A stretch of 24,352 bases of DNA, taken from positions 1 to 24,352 of the forward strand of contig DNYO01000238.1 of assembly GCA_003506795.1 (NCBI GenBank). The letters are read 5' to 3'. The DNA comes from Deltaproteobacteria bacterium (GTDB taxonomy: Bacteria; Desulfobacterota; Syntrophorhabdia; Syntrophorhabdales; Syntrophorhabdaceae). The notes under the pieces were generated by a model that saw nothing but the letters and a program-made list of their open reading frames with translations, ran no database searches and was not told where the DNA came from. The translations under genes were made by a program, and so were the position numbers. Shown one piece after another: positions 1-6,737 of the stretch; the stretch's first letter is position 1, and every line of letters starts with the position of its first letter.

Positions 1-1
1 C

Positions 2-619
2 CCATGGGTCGGCCGGGCAGCACGAAAGGGCTTCACACTATACAAGGTCAAGGTGAGCGGTATTGAGGCAGACGACAAGAGAATGATCGCCTCCGTCACA
101 TCGATCCTCGACGGTGCACAGATAGAGTACAGGTTGCGACTCGATGGCAACCAGGGCTTTTCGGAAAGCACCTGTCTCACCTTCGCGGATTACGTCATAA
201 AGAAGAGGTATCCCGTGGAGCTTTTCGAACAGCCCCTGAAGAAAGACGACCACCGGGGCCTTCGAGAGGTCACGAAACGCTCGCCCATTCCCATCATTCT
301 CGATGAGACGGTATTTACAGCACGCGATATGGAACTCGCCGCAGGCGAGAGACTCGGCCACGGCGTAAACATCAAAACGGCAAAAAGCGGACTCGGGGAG
401 TCCATGGCCATTCTCGGTCTGGCGAAAAAACACGGTCTCAAGGTTATGGCCGGCTGCATGACGGAGTCCATGACGGGTCTTTCCGCAGGCATCAATCTGG
501 CGATGGGAACAGGGGCCTTCGACTATATCGACCTCGACTCCATCCATTTCCTCAATCACCGGAGGCAATACGGGGAACTGGCTTTAGAGGGAGCGGGGTA
601 TGTAATAGGTGATGGGTGA
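2..619 (+). CDS. Dipeptide epimerase, enolase superfamily (5'-truncated by window edge)
   Basis: C-terminal barrel of an enolase-superfamily enzyme of the muconate-lactonizing subgroup, most like L-Ala-D/L-Glu epimerases that act on peptidoglycan-derived dipeptides. The frame is open from base 2, so the true start lies outside; the GTG at 53 is internal. Visible catalytic features in order: the KVKV segment (KxK acid/base lysine), LRLDGNQ (first metal ligand Asp), ELFEQPL (second ligand Glu), ILDETV (third ligand), VNIKTAKSG (opposing lysine strand), and the GCMTES segment typical of dipeptide epimerases. All key residues of the visible part are intact. The last residues (YVIGDG) are encoded by a repeat-like stretch, so the natural C-terminus may have been altered. 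Family confidence is high; the exact dipeptide is not predictable. Confidence 0.85.
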   Translation, partial: PWVGRAARKGFTLYKVKVSGIEADDKRMIASVTSILDGAQIEYRLRLDGNQGFSESTCLTFADYVIKKRYPVELFEQPLKKDDHRGLREVTKRSPIPIILDETVFTARDMELAAGERLGHGVNIKTAKSGLGESMAILGLAKKHGLKVMAGCMTESMTGLSAGINLAMGTGAFDYIDLDSIHFLNHRRQYGELALEGAGYVIGDG

Positions 620-632
620 TAGGTAATAGGGG
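605..632. repeat. Short tandem-like repeat (ATAGGT/GATGGGT units)
   Basis: An A/G/T-only run built from degenerate units such as ATAGGTGATGGG and TGATAGGTAATAGG sits at the end of the epimerase gene and supplies its stop codon. Its composition is unlike the flanking coding sequence. I recall similar strings, read in reverse as SPITY-type peptides, as dispersed intergenic repeats in deltaproteobacterial genomes; that link is from memory and untested here. Confidence 0.5.
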
Positions 633-668
633 GGAATAGATTTCCTATCGTGAAATTCCGTCTTCTGA

Positions 669-674
669 TATAAT
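669..674 (+). promoter_or_regulatory. Consensus -10 box (TATAAT) for the YihY-fusion gene
   Basis: A perfect TATAAT. No good -35 hexamer is seen at 16-18 bp spacing; the nearest sequences are poor matches. The predicted transcript start is about base 681, almost at the ATG at 684 and 27 bases before the GTG at 708. Confidence 0.45.
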
Positions 675-683
675 TGACCATTC

Positions 684-1943
684 ATGAGATCTTCCGGGAG
701 AGTGCCTGTGGCCGAACGGATCGGCCGGTCCCTGCGTGTCGTCGGGATCATTATCCGCGAGTCCTTGAAGTCATTTCTTGTCAACAATGATTTCGAGATG
801 TCAGCCGCGCTCGCAACGTACAGTTTCTTCGCTCTCGTTCCCCTTCTCTTCTTTGCGGTCAGCATCGCCCCGGAGATGGGCAGCGCGTCCGCCGCTCTTG
901 TTGCAGGCATCGAAGGGCTCATCGATCATCTTTTCCCCAGTATCCGGGATTGGATGAGCATTGACTTTTACGTCGCGACACGGCATCACCTCACCCTTGG
1001 CCTTGCGGCGGCCATCGTCGTCTTTATTGCGGCCATGTCTTTGGTGGACTCGCTAAGAACAACCTTCCTCAAAATCTTCAGAAAAGATTCTCCGGCCTCT
1101 TTCGTTTTATCGCAATTCGCCAACGTTCGCACCGCGGCGGCAATGATTCTTCTTTTCGTTGTTCTCGTGGGGGCCGAGGTGTTGTTCGCGACCCTTGCCG
1201 GTATTCCGGGCGGCGGCAGAGGCGCGGCCGATATCCTCCTATCAGTCTGCATCGCCACCATGTGCATGGTCTTCTTTTATACCGTCTTCCTCCCCGTCCG
1301 ACTGACCGCCGTGAAGCTCATCGGCGCTTCGGTCATCTCGGCCGTGCTCATCATCAGCATGAGGGAGGCCTTCACCTTCGTTATCAGGACAAACCCTGCA
1401 TACGGGGAGGCTTTCGGCTCTCTGAAGGTTCTCTTCGTAATGATCGTCTGGGCCTATTATTGCTTCCTCGTCATCCTTTTCGGAGCCGAGGTCGCCATCA
1501 ACGCGGAAAAACGTGATGCACTCCTCCTCAAAACCCTCTTCGCCGGGCACCCCGGCCGGTCGTTTCCGGCGGGTCTCCTCACCAGGTTCATCACCCGTTA
1601 CAGCCAGGGGGACATCATCTTCAACGAGGGCGATAACGGTGGTACCATGTTCTATATCGTTGCCGGTTCCGTCGACATTGGCTGCGATGGAAAGCACATC
1701 AGGACAATGGCCCCCGGTCATTATTTCGGAGAAATGTCCATGCTCCTTGGTACCCCGAGATCGGCGGGCGCCCGGGCCGCCTCGGAGAACACCGAACTGA
1801 TCGTCATATCACAGGCAACTTTTGACATCATACTCCGCGAGAACGCCCCCATAGTCCTGTCTATCCTCAAGGAAATGGCCGGCAGGCTAAAGGACACGGA
1901 CGAATCGCTCTTCGCAGAAAAAAGAATGAAAAGCAAATTATAG
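684..1943 (+). CDS. YihY/BrkB-family membrane protein fused to a cyclic-nucleotide-binding domain
   Basis: 419 residues. Residues about 20-280 form a YihY/virulence factor BrkB (UPF0761) domain with several hydrophobic membrane segments, the family once mislabelled RNase BN. Residues about 300-410 form a CRP-type cyclic-nucleotide-binding fold: the GDIIFNEGD entry strand, then a phosphate-binding-cassette-like FGEMSMLLGTPRSAGARA carrying the Glu that contacts ribose and the Arg that contacts phosphate in family members. No DNA-binding helix-turn-helix follows, so the domain is a cytoplasmic sensor or regulator of the membrane part. Start choice: ATG 684 has no Shine-Dalgarno; GTG 708 has GGGAG 7 bases upstream and would give 411 residues. 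The gene lies alone, convergent with xseA. The molecular function of YihY proteins is not established, so the ligand and role are open. Confidence 0.85.
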   Translation: MRSSGRVPVAERIGRSLRVVGIIIRESLKSFLVNNDFEMSAALATYSFFALVPLLFFAVSIAPEMGSASAALVAGIEGLIDHLFPSIRDWMSIDFYVATRHHLTLGLAAAIVVFIAAMSLVDSLRTTFLKIFRKDSPASFVLSQFANVRTAAAMILLFVVLVGAEVLFATLAGIPGGGRGAADILLSVCIATMCMVFFYTVFLPVRLTAVKLIGASVISAVLIISMREAFTFVIRTNPAYGEAFGSLKVLFVMIVWAYYCFLVILFGAEVAINAEKRDALLLKTLFAGHPGRSFPAGLLTRFITRYSQGDIIFNEGDNGGTMFYIVAGSVDIGCDGKHIRTMAPGHYFGEMSMLLGTPRSAGARAASENTELIVISQATFDIILRENAPIVLSILKEMAGRLKDTDESLFAEKRMKSKL

Positions 1944-1968
1944 GTCCTATAAGTCGTATAAGACCTAT
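1940..1968. terminator. Hairpin repeat between convergent genes
   Basis: An imperfect inverted repeat, ATAGGTCCTATA / TATAAGACCTAT, forms a 12-bp stem with one mismatch and a 5-base loop. It overlaps the stop codon of the YihY-fusion gene and lies between that gene and the convergent xseA. Position suggests a bidirectional terminator, but neither side has a strong T-run. It shares its AATAGGTCCTATA arm with the terminator at 16722-16766. Confidence 0.5.
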
Positions 1969-2000
1969 GGCATTTTAGGGAACAGGCGCGAGATGATCTT

Positions 2001-3215
2001 TCAGGTCTTATTCGTTACCGAAACGTCAAGACCGCCCTTGTGGAGCGTTATCGACAGGGCTTCGCCCGGAGAGACTGCCGCGGCGTCGGTAACCACGGCG
2101 CCGGTAGAAGATTTTGCCGTGATGCTGTAACCTCTCGCCAGAATGGCTGTCGGATTCAGGTCGTTTATTCTCTGGACAAGAGCCTCGGTTCTGACGCGGG
2201 CATTTTTCATGTAAAGCTGGAGATTGTGTGCAAGGCTGCCGGTAAGGTCATCGAGATAGATTCGGTGGGAGGTGAAAAAATCCTTCCTGTCCTTGAATTC
2301 CATCACTTCACTGACAAACATGTACCTGGCCTTTTCCAGTTTTTTCTCCATGGCCTGGCAAAGGGCATCTCTCATGCCTGCAATGTACCGGGTGAGTTCG
2401 TCCCTGCCGGGAACGACAAGGGAGGCGGCGGCTGTGGGTGTAGGCGCGCGGACATCGGCCACGAAGTCCGCTATGGTAAAGTCGACCTCGTGCCCGACGG
2501 CTGAGACCAGAGGTATCCGTGAGGCAAAAATGGCTCTTGCCAGATTTTCTTCATTGAAGCAGGCAAGATCCTCGTATGATCCTCCTCCTCTGCCGATAAT
2601 GATGACATCAACCTCTCCGGCCCGGTTGAAGTATTCGATCCCTTCCGCGATTTCGCGGGCCGCGTCGGCACCCTGAACGGTGGCGGGAAAGACCTGGATG
2701 GGGATGTTGCCGTATCGTTCCTGGATAACCCTCAGCATGTCCCGTATCGCGGCGCCCGCCGGGGAGGTGACTATTCCTATGCACCGGGGAAAAGGAGGAA
2801 GGGGCTTTTTCAAGGCTTCATCAAAAAGCCCTTCCTTCAAAAGCTTCTCCTTGAGTTCCAGAAACCGCAGATAGACGAGACCCTGGTCACCCCTCGCCAG
2901 GATGTCGCTGGCGATGAGCTGGTATTCGCCCCGTTTTTCGTAGATGTCTATCCTGCCCCTGCAAAGGACCCTTTCGCCGTCCTTCACGATTCTCCCGCCG
3001 GGTATGTGCGCCGCATAATTGAAAACGACCCCGCGGATCATGGCGAGGTCGTCCTTGAGGGTAAAATAGAAATGTCCCGATGGATAAAGCCTGGCGTTGG
3101 AGATTTCCCCTTCGACACGGACGTCGCGGAAACGGCCGCTGACAAACCGCTTGAGTTCGGCCGTCAGCTCCGCCACCGTCAACAGCCCTTCATCCTGCCG
3201 CGTGTATAGGGTCAT
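2001..3215 (-). CDS. xseA: Exodeoxyribonuclease VII large subunit
   Basis: 404 residues, slightly short but within family range. An N-terminal OB fold (about residues 10-105, with VEGEISN and SGHFYFTLKD) is followed by the catalytic domain (about 120-320) with IGIVTSPAGAAIRDM, IIGRGGGSYEDL and the SAVGHEVD/DFVADVRAPTPTAAA block. A long helical, coiled-coil-like region follows and ends with the typical GYSI...LARGYS-type strand. The enzyme degrades single-stranded DNA as a complex with the small subunit XseB, which is not encoded in this window. The start ATG directly follows the thiC stop codon with no spacer, so the two genes are very likely cotranscribed and translationally coupled. Confidence 0.95.
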   Translation of the reverse strand: MTLYTRQDEGLLTVAELTAELKRFVSGRFRDVRVEGEISNARLYPSGHFYFTLKDDLAMIRGVVFNYAAHIPGGRIVKDGERVLCRGRIDIYEKRGEYQLIASDILARGDQGLVYLRFLELKEKLLKEGLFDEALKKPLPPFPRCIGIVTSPAGAAIRDMLRVIQERYGNIPIQVFPATVQGADAAREIAEGIEYFNRAGEVDVIIIGRGGGSYEDLACFNEENLARAIFASRIPLVSAVGHEVDFTIADFVADVRAPTPTAAASLVVPGRDELTRYIAGMRDALCQAMEKKLEKARYMFVSEVMEFKDRKDFFTSHRIYLDDLTGSLAHNLQLYMKNARVRTEALVQRINDLNPTAILARGYSITAKSSTGAVVTDAAAVSPGEALSITLHKGGLDVSVTNKT

Positions 3216-4502
3216 CTACTTTTTCTTCAGATAATCCTTCATAAGCTTCATGGAGCAGAATTCACCGCACATGCTGCAGACATCGCTCTTCAGATTGCGC
3301 TCCTTGCGGAAGCTTCTTATCTTTTCCGGGTCGATGGCGCATTCGATCTGGCCTTTCCAGTCAAGGGCCTTACGAAAGGTCGACATGGCCTTGTCGAGGG
3401 CGAAAGCCTTTTGGTTGCCCCGTGCCAGGTCAGCGGCATGAGCCGCTATCCTGGTGACCATGACACCGTCGCGGACATCCTGCGGCATGGGCAGTCCGAG
3501 GTGCTCCGTCGGGGTCACGTAGCACAGGAAATCCGCCCCGTAATATCCCGCGAGGGCCCCCCCGATGGCCGACGTGATGTGGTCGTAGCCGGGGGCGATA
3601 TCGGTGACGATCGGACCGAGAACATAGAAGGGCGCATCATTGCAGAGCCTCTTCTGCAGGACCATGTTTGTCTCGATCTGATTGATTGGCACGTGCCCGG
3701 GGCCTTCGATCATGACCTGAACACCCTCGTCGAGGGCTTGCGAACAGAGTTCACCAAGGGTGATGAGTTCCTCGATCTGACCACGGTCGGTTGCATCCGC
3801 GATACAGCCCGGCCTTAAGGCGTCTCCGAGGCTGAGGGTCATGTCGTACTTTTTCGCAATGCTCACCAGGCGGTCGAAATTTTCATAGAGAGGGTTCTCC
3901 TTACCGTTAACGATTATCCATTGCGCGAGGAACGCACCGCCACGGCTTACGATGTCCGTTACTCTTCCCTGTTTCTTGAGGCGCTCCAGGGTGCTTTTCG
4001 TGACACCGCAGTGAACGGTCACGAAATCAACGCCGTCGGCGCCATGTTTTTCGATGACCTCGAAGATATCATCGGCCTCCATCTTCGTTATCGCCTTTCT
4101 CTTCTTTACCGTCTCAACAGCCGCCTGGTATATGGGGACGGTCCCCACAGGAATCTGTGCGGCATCGATGACGATCTTGCGGATCTCGTCCAGATTTCCG
4201 CCGGTACTGAGGTCCATTACGGCATCGGCGCCGGCGTCCCGGGCAACAGCCAGTTTCTCCAGCTCTTCATCGATGTTCACCCGCTCCGGAGACGTGCCTA
4301 TATTGGCGTTGACCTTGACACTCAGGCCCTTGCCTACCCCCTTCGGGGTAAAGTTCTTGTGCCTGTTGTTCGCGAGGATGGCTGCCTTTCCTTCCGCCAC
4401 AAGCCGGCGAAGCTCTTCCTTATCGATGCCCTCATCCCGCGCGACGCGCTCCATCACCTTTGTTATCTTTCCTTCCCGTGCTGCAATAAGCTGATTTTTC
4501 AT
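3216..4502 (-). CDS. thiC: Phosphomethylpyrimidine synthase (short ThiC)
   Basis: 428 residues, the short form found in clostridia, archaea and deltaproteobacteria; it lacks the N-terminal extension of the E. coli enzyme. A radical SAM enzyme converting aminoimidazole ribotide to HMP phosphate for thiamine synthesis. Diagnostic segments: VKVNANIGTS, MDLSTGGN, SRGGAF, LGDALRPGC, EGPGHVP and PIVTDIAPGYDH. The C-terminal cluster motif reads CSMCGEFC (Cys 409, 412, 416), spaced CX2CX3C rather than the textbook CX2CX4C. thiD lies directly upstream and xseA abuts downstream. Alternative: BzaF, the anaerobic 5-hydroxybenzimidazole synthase, is a ThiC paralogue of similar length; the adjacent thiD and absence of B12 lower-ligand genes favour ThiC. 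Confidence 0.92.
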   Translation of the reverse strand: MKNQLIAAREGKITKVMERVARDEGIDKEELRRLVAEGKAAILANNRHKNFTPKGVGKGLSVKVNANIGTSPERVNIDEELEKLAVARDAGADAVMDLSTGGNLDEIRKIVIDAAQIPVGTVPIYQAAVETVKKRKAITKMEADDIFEVIEKHGADGVDFVTVHCGVTKSTLERLKKQGRVTDIVSRGGAFLAQWIIVNGKENPLYENFDRLVSIAKKYDMTLSLGDALRPGCIADATDRGQIEELITLGELCSQALDEGVQVMIEGPGHVPINQIETNMVLQKRLCNDAPFYVLGPIVTDIAPGYDHITSAIGGALAGYYGADFLCYVTPTEHLGLPMPQDVRDGVMVTRIAAHAADLARGNQKAFALDKAMSTFRKALDWKGQIECAIDPEKIRSFRKERNLKSDVCSMCGEFCSMKLMKDYLKKK

Positions 4503-4524
4503 GGTCGTATCATCTCCATCTTAT

Positions 4525-4566
4525 CAACGGGCTCAGGTCCTCCAGCTATTCCCCCTGAGCCCGTTG
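4525..4566. promoter_or_regulatory. 13-bp perfect hairpin at the thiD-thiC junction
   Basis: CAACGGGCTCAGG at 4525-4537 pairs perfectly with 4554-4566 across a 16-base loop. On the minus-strand mRNA the hairpin covers the last thiD codons and stop and ends about 22 bases before the thiC start. No U-run follows on that strand. On the plus strand it is followed by TATTTTTTC, but no plus-strand gene reads into it. It could modulate read-through, RNA processing or thiC translation. Confidence 0.55.
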
Positions 4567-5382
4567 TATTTTTTCTGTTTCCTTGCCGCATCGAAAAACC
4601 CTGTCCACTGCCGAAGAGACGTAGAAATACCCCTTCCTGTCGATCCTGTAGCTTGACTCGAAAAGCCTTTCAAGAGAATCCTGCGTGGCCATGAAAGCGT
4701 CAGGCAGGGAATATCCCGATGCAAGAAAGCAGGTAAGAGTCGAGGAAAAGGAACAACCTGTGCCATGGATCGATCGGGGGACCCTCTTCTTTTTGCAAAG
4801 GACAAATTCCCGGCCGTCGAACAATACATCAACCGGGTCGCCCTCTATATGGCCCCCCTTTACAACAACGGCCCGGGGCCCGAGTGAATGGATCTTCTCA
4901 GCGGCCTGCTTCGCCGCCTTTACCGTCCGGACCTTCCCGCCCGCAATGAAAGATGCTTCATCGGCATTGGGTGTTACCACCGTCACCTTTGTGAAGAGTG
5001 ACTCGATACAGGCAGCTCTGCCTCCGTCCGAAATGAGTGAAATACCATTCTTGGCGGCAAAGACGGGATCGAGAACGACAGGTATCCCTTTTCGTCTCGC
5101 CAGAAAGCGGGCCGTTGCCTGTACATGGGATTCGTTGCAGAGAACGCCGATCTTAACGCCCTTTATCGTAACCCCGGCCGTGGCGGCGTCAAGAGTATCC
5201 CGAAAAAGTTCTTCCCGTGAGGGTTCAACGCGCTTCACTCCACCCGGTCCCTGAACAACGGTGCACGTCGGAACCGTAATCGCATGGAAACCACAGGAGA
5301 AGAAGGTATCGGCATCCCTCACGATCCCCGCTCCCGAGGAGGCATCAAAACCCGCTATGGACAATAAGCTTTTCATTCCCAC
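4546..5382 (-). CDS. thiD: Hydroxymethylpyrimidine / phosphomethylpyrimidine kinase
   Basis: 278 residues, ribokinase-like fold. It phosphorylates HMP and HMP phosphate, the step after ThiC in the thiamine pyrimidine branch. Visible motifs: an N-terminal SIAGFDASSGAGI (substrate loop; usually AGSDSGGGAGI, so somewhat divergent), VVLDPVF, VTPNADEA, VVVKGGH and the C-terminal GTGCSFSS with the catalytic Cys near residue 208. The start is GTG at 5382 or ATG at 5376 (codons GTG GGA ATG); neither has a well-spaced Shine-Dalgarno. It heads the thiD-thiC-xseA minus-strand unit, and its leader contains two hairpins but no recognisable TPP riboswitch. ThiE is not present in the window. Confidence 0.93.
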   Translation of the reverse strand: MGMKSLLSIAGFDASSGAGIVRDADTFFSCGFHAITVPTCTVVQGPGGVKRVEPSREELFRDTLDAATAGVTIKGVKIGVLCNESHVQATARFLARRKGIPVVLDPVFAAKNGISLISDGGRAACIESLFTKVTVVTPNADEASFIAGGKVRTVKAAKQAAEKIHSLGPRAVVVKGGHIEGDPVDVLFDGREFVLCKKKRVPRSIHGTGCSFSSTLTCFLASGYSLPDAFMATQDSLERLFESSYRIDRKGYFYVSSAVDRVFRCGKETEKIQRAQGE

Positions 5383-5393
5383 CAGATCGTCAA

Positions 5394-5440
5394 TCGGATC
5401 GGCCCTATCCGACCCTCGAAGGGATTTCGTACCCCTTCGA
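5394..5440 (-). promoter_or_regulatory. Two tandem hairpins in the thiD leader
   Basis: TCGGAT/ATCCGA (5394-5412, 7-base loop) and TCGAAGGG/CCCTTCGA (5416-5440, 9-base loop) lie 12-58 bases upstream of thiD. The intervening GGGTCGG can also pair with CCGATCC, so alternative folds are possible. This looks like a structured leader, but it lacks the CUGAGA and other conserved elements of the TPP riboswitch. Seen in sequence; function is inferred. Confidence 0.4.
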
Positions 5441-5615
5441 TTTTGTTATTAAAACTGAAAACTATACCACACTTGCCCCTGCAGAGCTATACAAAAAGCC
5501 GCCGGATGGGCCTGAACAGTAGAACGTTTAAGAACAACATCAACACCGTATGGTCCGGGACGGCCCCATGTCTTGACGTTCGGGCACCTCAAGCCTCCGC
5601 AACGGCCACTGGAGC

Positions 5616-5656
5616 CCCTCTCGACGCTTTTGTCGAAGGGTCTGGCCGCCCTCGAC
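5616..5656. promoter_or_regulatory. Candidate enhancer sites for the sigma-54 activator
   Basis: Three half-sites: TCGAC at 5621-5625, GTCGA at 5632-5636 and TCGAC at 5652-5656, each flanked by CCC or GGG so that the pairs form imperfect palindromes. They lie roughly 115-150 bases upstream of the predicted sigma-54 transcript start, the usual distance for NtrC-family activator sites. The obvious candidate binder is the response regulator at 8748-10112. Confidence 0.35.
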
Positions 5657-5743
5657 ATTTATTTCCGCGAAAAGCTGAAGCAGACAGAAGGGCATTTGCA
5701 GTTACTTCAATTCTTTCGGTGTGTTGCACGCACCATCGCCGAA

Positions 5744-5759
5744 TGGCACGGTAATTGCC
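5744..5759 (+). promoter_or_regulatory. Sigma-54 (-24/-12) promoter
   Basis: TGGCACGGTAATTGCC matches the sigma-54 consensus TGGCAC-N5-TTGC exactly in all ten fixed bases and spacing (GG at 5745-5746, GC at 5757-5758). The predicted transcript start is near 5770, leaving a 35-base leader with a strong AGGAGG site before the ATG at 5805. It lies upstream of a co-directional set that itself encodes a sigma-54 activator, suggesting feedback control. Confidence 0.8.
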
Positions 5760-5804
5760 AATTAGAAAGCCATGATTTGCAAAAAGCCATACCAGGAGGT
5801 TACA

Positions 5805-6281
5805 ATGAAAAAGGTTTTAGGAGTAATAGTAGCGGTTCTCTTTATAGCACTGACATCGACTGTATTCGCCGTCGGGCCGGGTGGTTTCGGCGGAGGACCC
5901 AGGGGCGGGGGTGCCGGCGTGGACCTCTCGAAGGAGCAGACAGACAAGATGTGGCAGCTGAGGGAAAAGTTCAACAGTGAGACATCATCCCTGCGTTATG
6001 AGATGTTTCAGAAACGCAATGAGTTGAGAACGCTTTACGCCGATCCCAAGGCAGCCGATACGGCAATTCTGGCCAAGGAAAAAGAAGTCGACACTCTGAG
6101 GCAGAAAATGCATGACAAGATGATCCGGTTCAAGCTTGATCAGAGAAAGATATACACCCCTGACCAGCTGAAGAAACTTGCTGACACAGGTTATGGCCGT
6201 GGTTTCGGCGGCGGCCGTGGGTTTAGCGGGGGCCGCGGTTTCGGCGGCAGCCACGGACCGGGTGCCTGCGGCAGATTCTAA
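5805..6281 (+). CDS. Spy/CpxP/ZraP-like periplasmic protein with Gly-Arg-Phe-rich tail
   Basis: 158 residues from the ATG at 5805, chosen because AGGAGG lies 5 bases upstream and a clean signal peptide begins there (Lys-Lys, hydrophobic core, cut after VFA at about residue 22). A Gly-rich linker leads to an all-helical domain with two LTxxQ-type motifs, LSKEQ near the start and YTPDQLKKL near the end, as in Spy, CpxP and the zinc-associated ZraP. The C-terminus is a repetitive RGFGGGRGF-type tail ending in ACGRF. Family members are periplasmic chaperones or modulators of envelope two-component systems. It is the first gene behind the sigma-54 promoter. There is no His-rich metal site as in some metal-binding relatives, so metal binding is open. 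Confidence 0.75.
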   Translation: MKKVLGVIVAVLFIALTSTVFAVGPGGFGGGPRGGGAGVDLSKEQTDKMWQLREKFNSETSSLRYEMFQKRNELRTLYADPKAADTAILAKEKEVDTLRQKMHDKMIRFKLDQRKIYTPDQLKKLADTGYGRGFGGGRGFSGGRGFGGSHGPGACGRF

Positions 6282-6293
6282 GTGACCGCAATC

Positions 6294-6325
6294 CAGGTGA
6301 CGGACCTTTCCGGGTTCGTCACCTG
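6294..6325 (+). promoter_or_regulatory. Stem-loop between the first two operon genes
   Basis: CAGGTGACGGACC pairs with GGGTTCGTCACCTG-side bases to give a 13-bp stem (one G-U) and a 5-6 base loop. The sequence after it is AAATAAAA, not a T-run, so it is more likely an mRNA stabiliser or partial attenuator than a full terminator. It would favour high relative expression of the upstream Spy-like gene. Confidence 0.5.
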
Positions 6326-6344
6326 AAATAAAAGGGAGGGAGCA

Positions 6345-6737
6345 ATGAAAAAACTTCTGGCAGCAACATTACTGGTGATAGCGGCAGGGTTCTTTGTCAT
6401 TTCCTGCGCATCGGAAGGCTATAATACCCAGAAGGGCGCCGCCATCGGCGCCGGTCTTGGTGCCATAGCAGGTCAGGTGATCGGCCACGATACCGCCTCG
6501 ACCCTTATCGGAGCGGCGGTAGGAACGCTCGTCGGCGGCATAGGCGGCAATGCCGTGGATCAGCATGTGACGAACCAGCGCGCCGCTACGACAGCGCAGC
6601 CAGGGGCGGCTTATCCTTCATCAAGCCAGGTCAGGCCCGAAGACCAACCCCCGGGACAGTGGGTTGAAGTACCGGGACAGTGGATAGGCGGGAAATGGGT
6701 CCCGGCGCATAAGGTTTGGGTGCCCGTGAATCCATGA
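6345..6737 (+). CDS. Glycine-zipper lipoprotein
   Basis: 130 residues. A lipoprotein signal peptide ends in the lipobox VISC (Cys 21), predicting a lipid-anchored outer-membrane or periplasmic protein. Residues about 30-70 are a Gly/Ala-rich glycine-zipper hairpin (GAAIGAGLGAIAG and GAAVGTLVGGIGG), as in the SlyB / 17-kDa surface-antigen group. The C-terminus carries a PGQW repeat and Trp-Val motifs (WVEVPGQW, KWVPAHKVWVPV) resembling YXWxPG-type tails of secreted proteins. A strong GGGAGGG site precedes the ATG. Its stop codon overlaps the next start (ATGA), indicating coupling. SlyB-type proteins are linked to envelope stress elsewhere; a role here is inferred from position. Confidence 0.75.
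   Translation: MKKLLAATLLVIAAGFFVISCASEGYNTQKGAAIGAGLGAIAGQVIGHDTASTLIGAAVGTLVGGIGGNAVDQHVTNQRAATTAQPGAAYPSSSQVRPEDQPPGQWVEVPGQWIGGKWVPAHKVWVPVNP

Larger units (their letters stand above)
5383..5804. other. Divergent intergenic region between thiD and the Spy-like operon
   Basis: 422 bases without a convincing gene. The thiD-proximal end holds two adjacent inverted repeats (5394-5412 and 5416-5440). The right half holds repeated TCGAC half-sites (5621-5656), a small palindrome (GGTGTG-TTGCA-CGCACC, 5719-5735) and a sigma-54 promoter. Open frames here have no family resemblance and no ribosome-binding site, so I read the region as regulatory. Confidence 0.6.

Noticed and set aside
684..1943. 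RNase BN annotation for the YihY-like protein
   Set aside because: That assignment for YihY was withdrawn for the family; the sequence is a membrane protein without nuclease motifs.
5416..5447. Plus-strand terminator (TCGAAGGG hairpin followed by TTTTGTT)
   Set aside because: No plus-strand gene ends upstream of it; the region is a divergent promoter region, so a leader structure on the minus strand is the simpler reading.
5383..5560. TPP riboswitch upstream of thiD
   Set aside because: The conserved CUGAGA and the downstream conserved half of the THI element were not found on the minus strand.
5443..5754. Small open frames in the thiD-spy intergenic region
   Set aside because: No family resemblance, no Shine-Dalgarno, and they run through the sigma-54 promoter region; composition looks non-coding.
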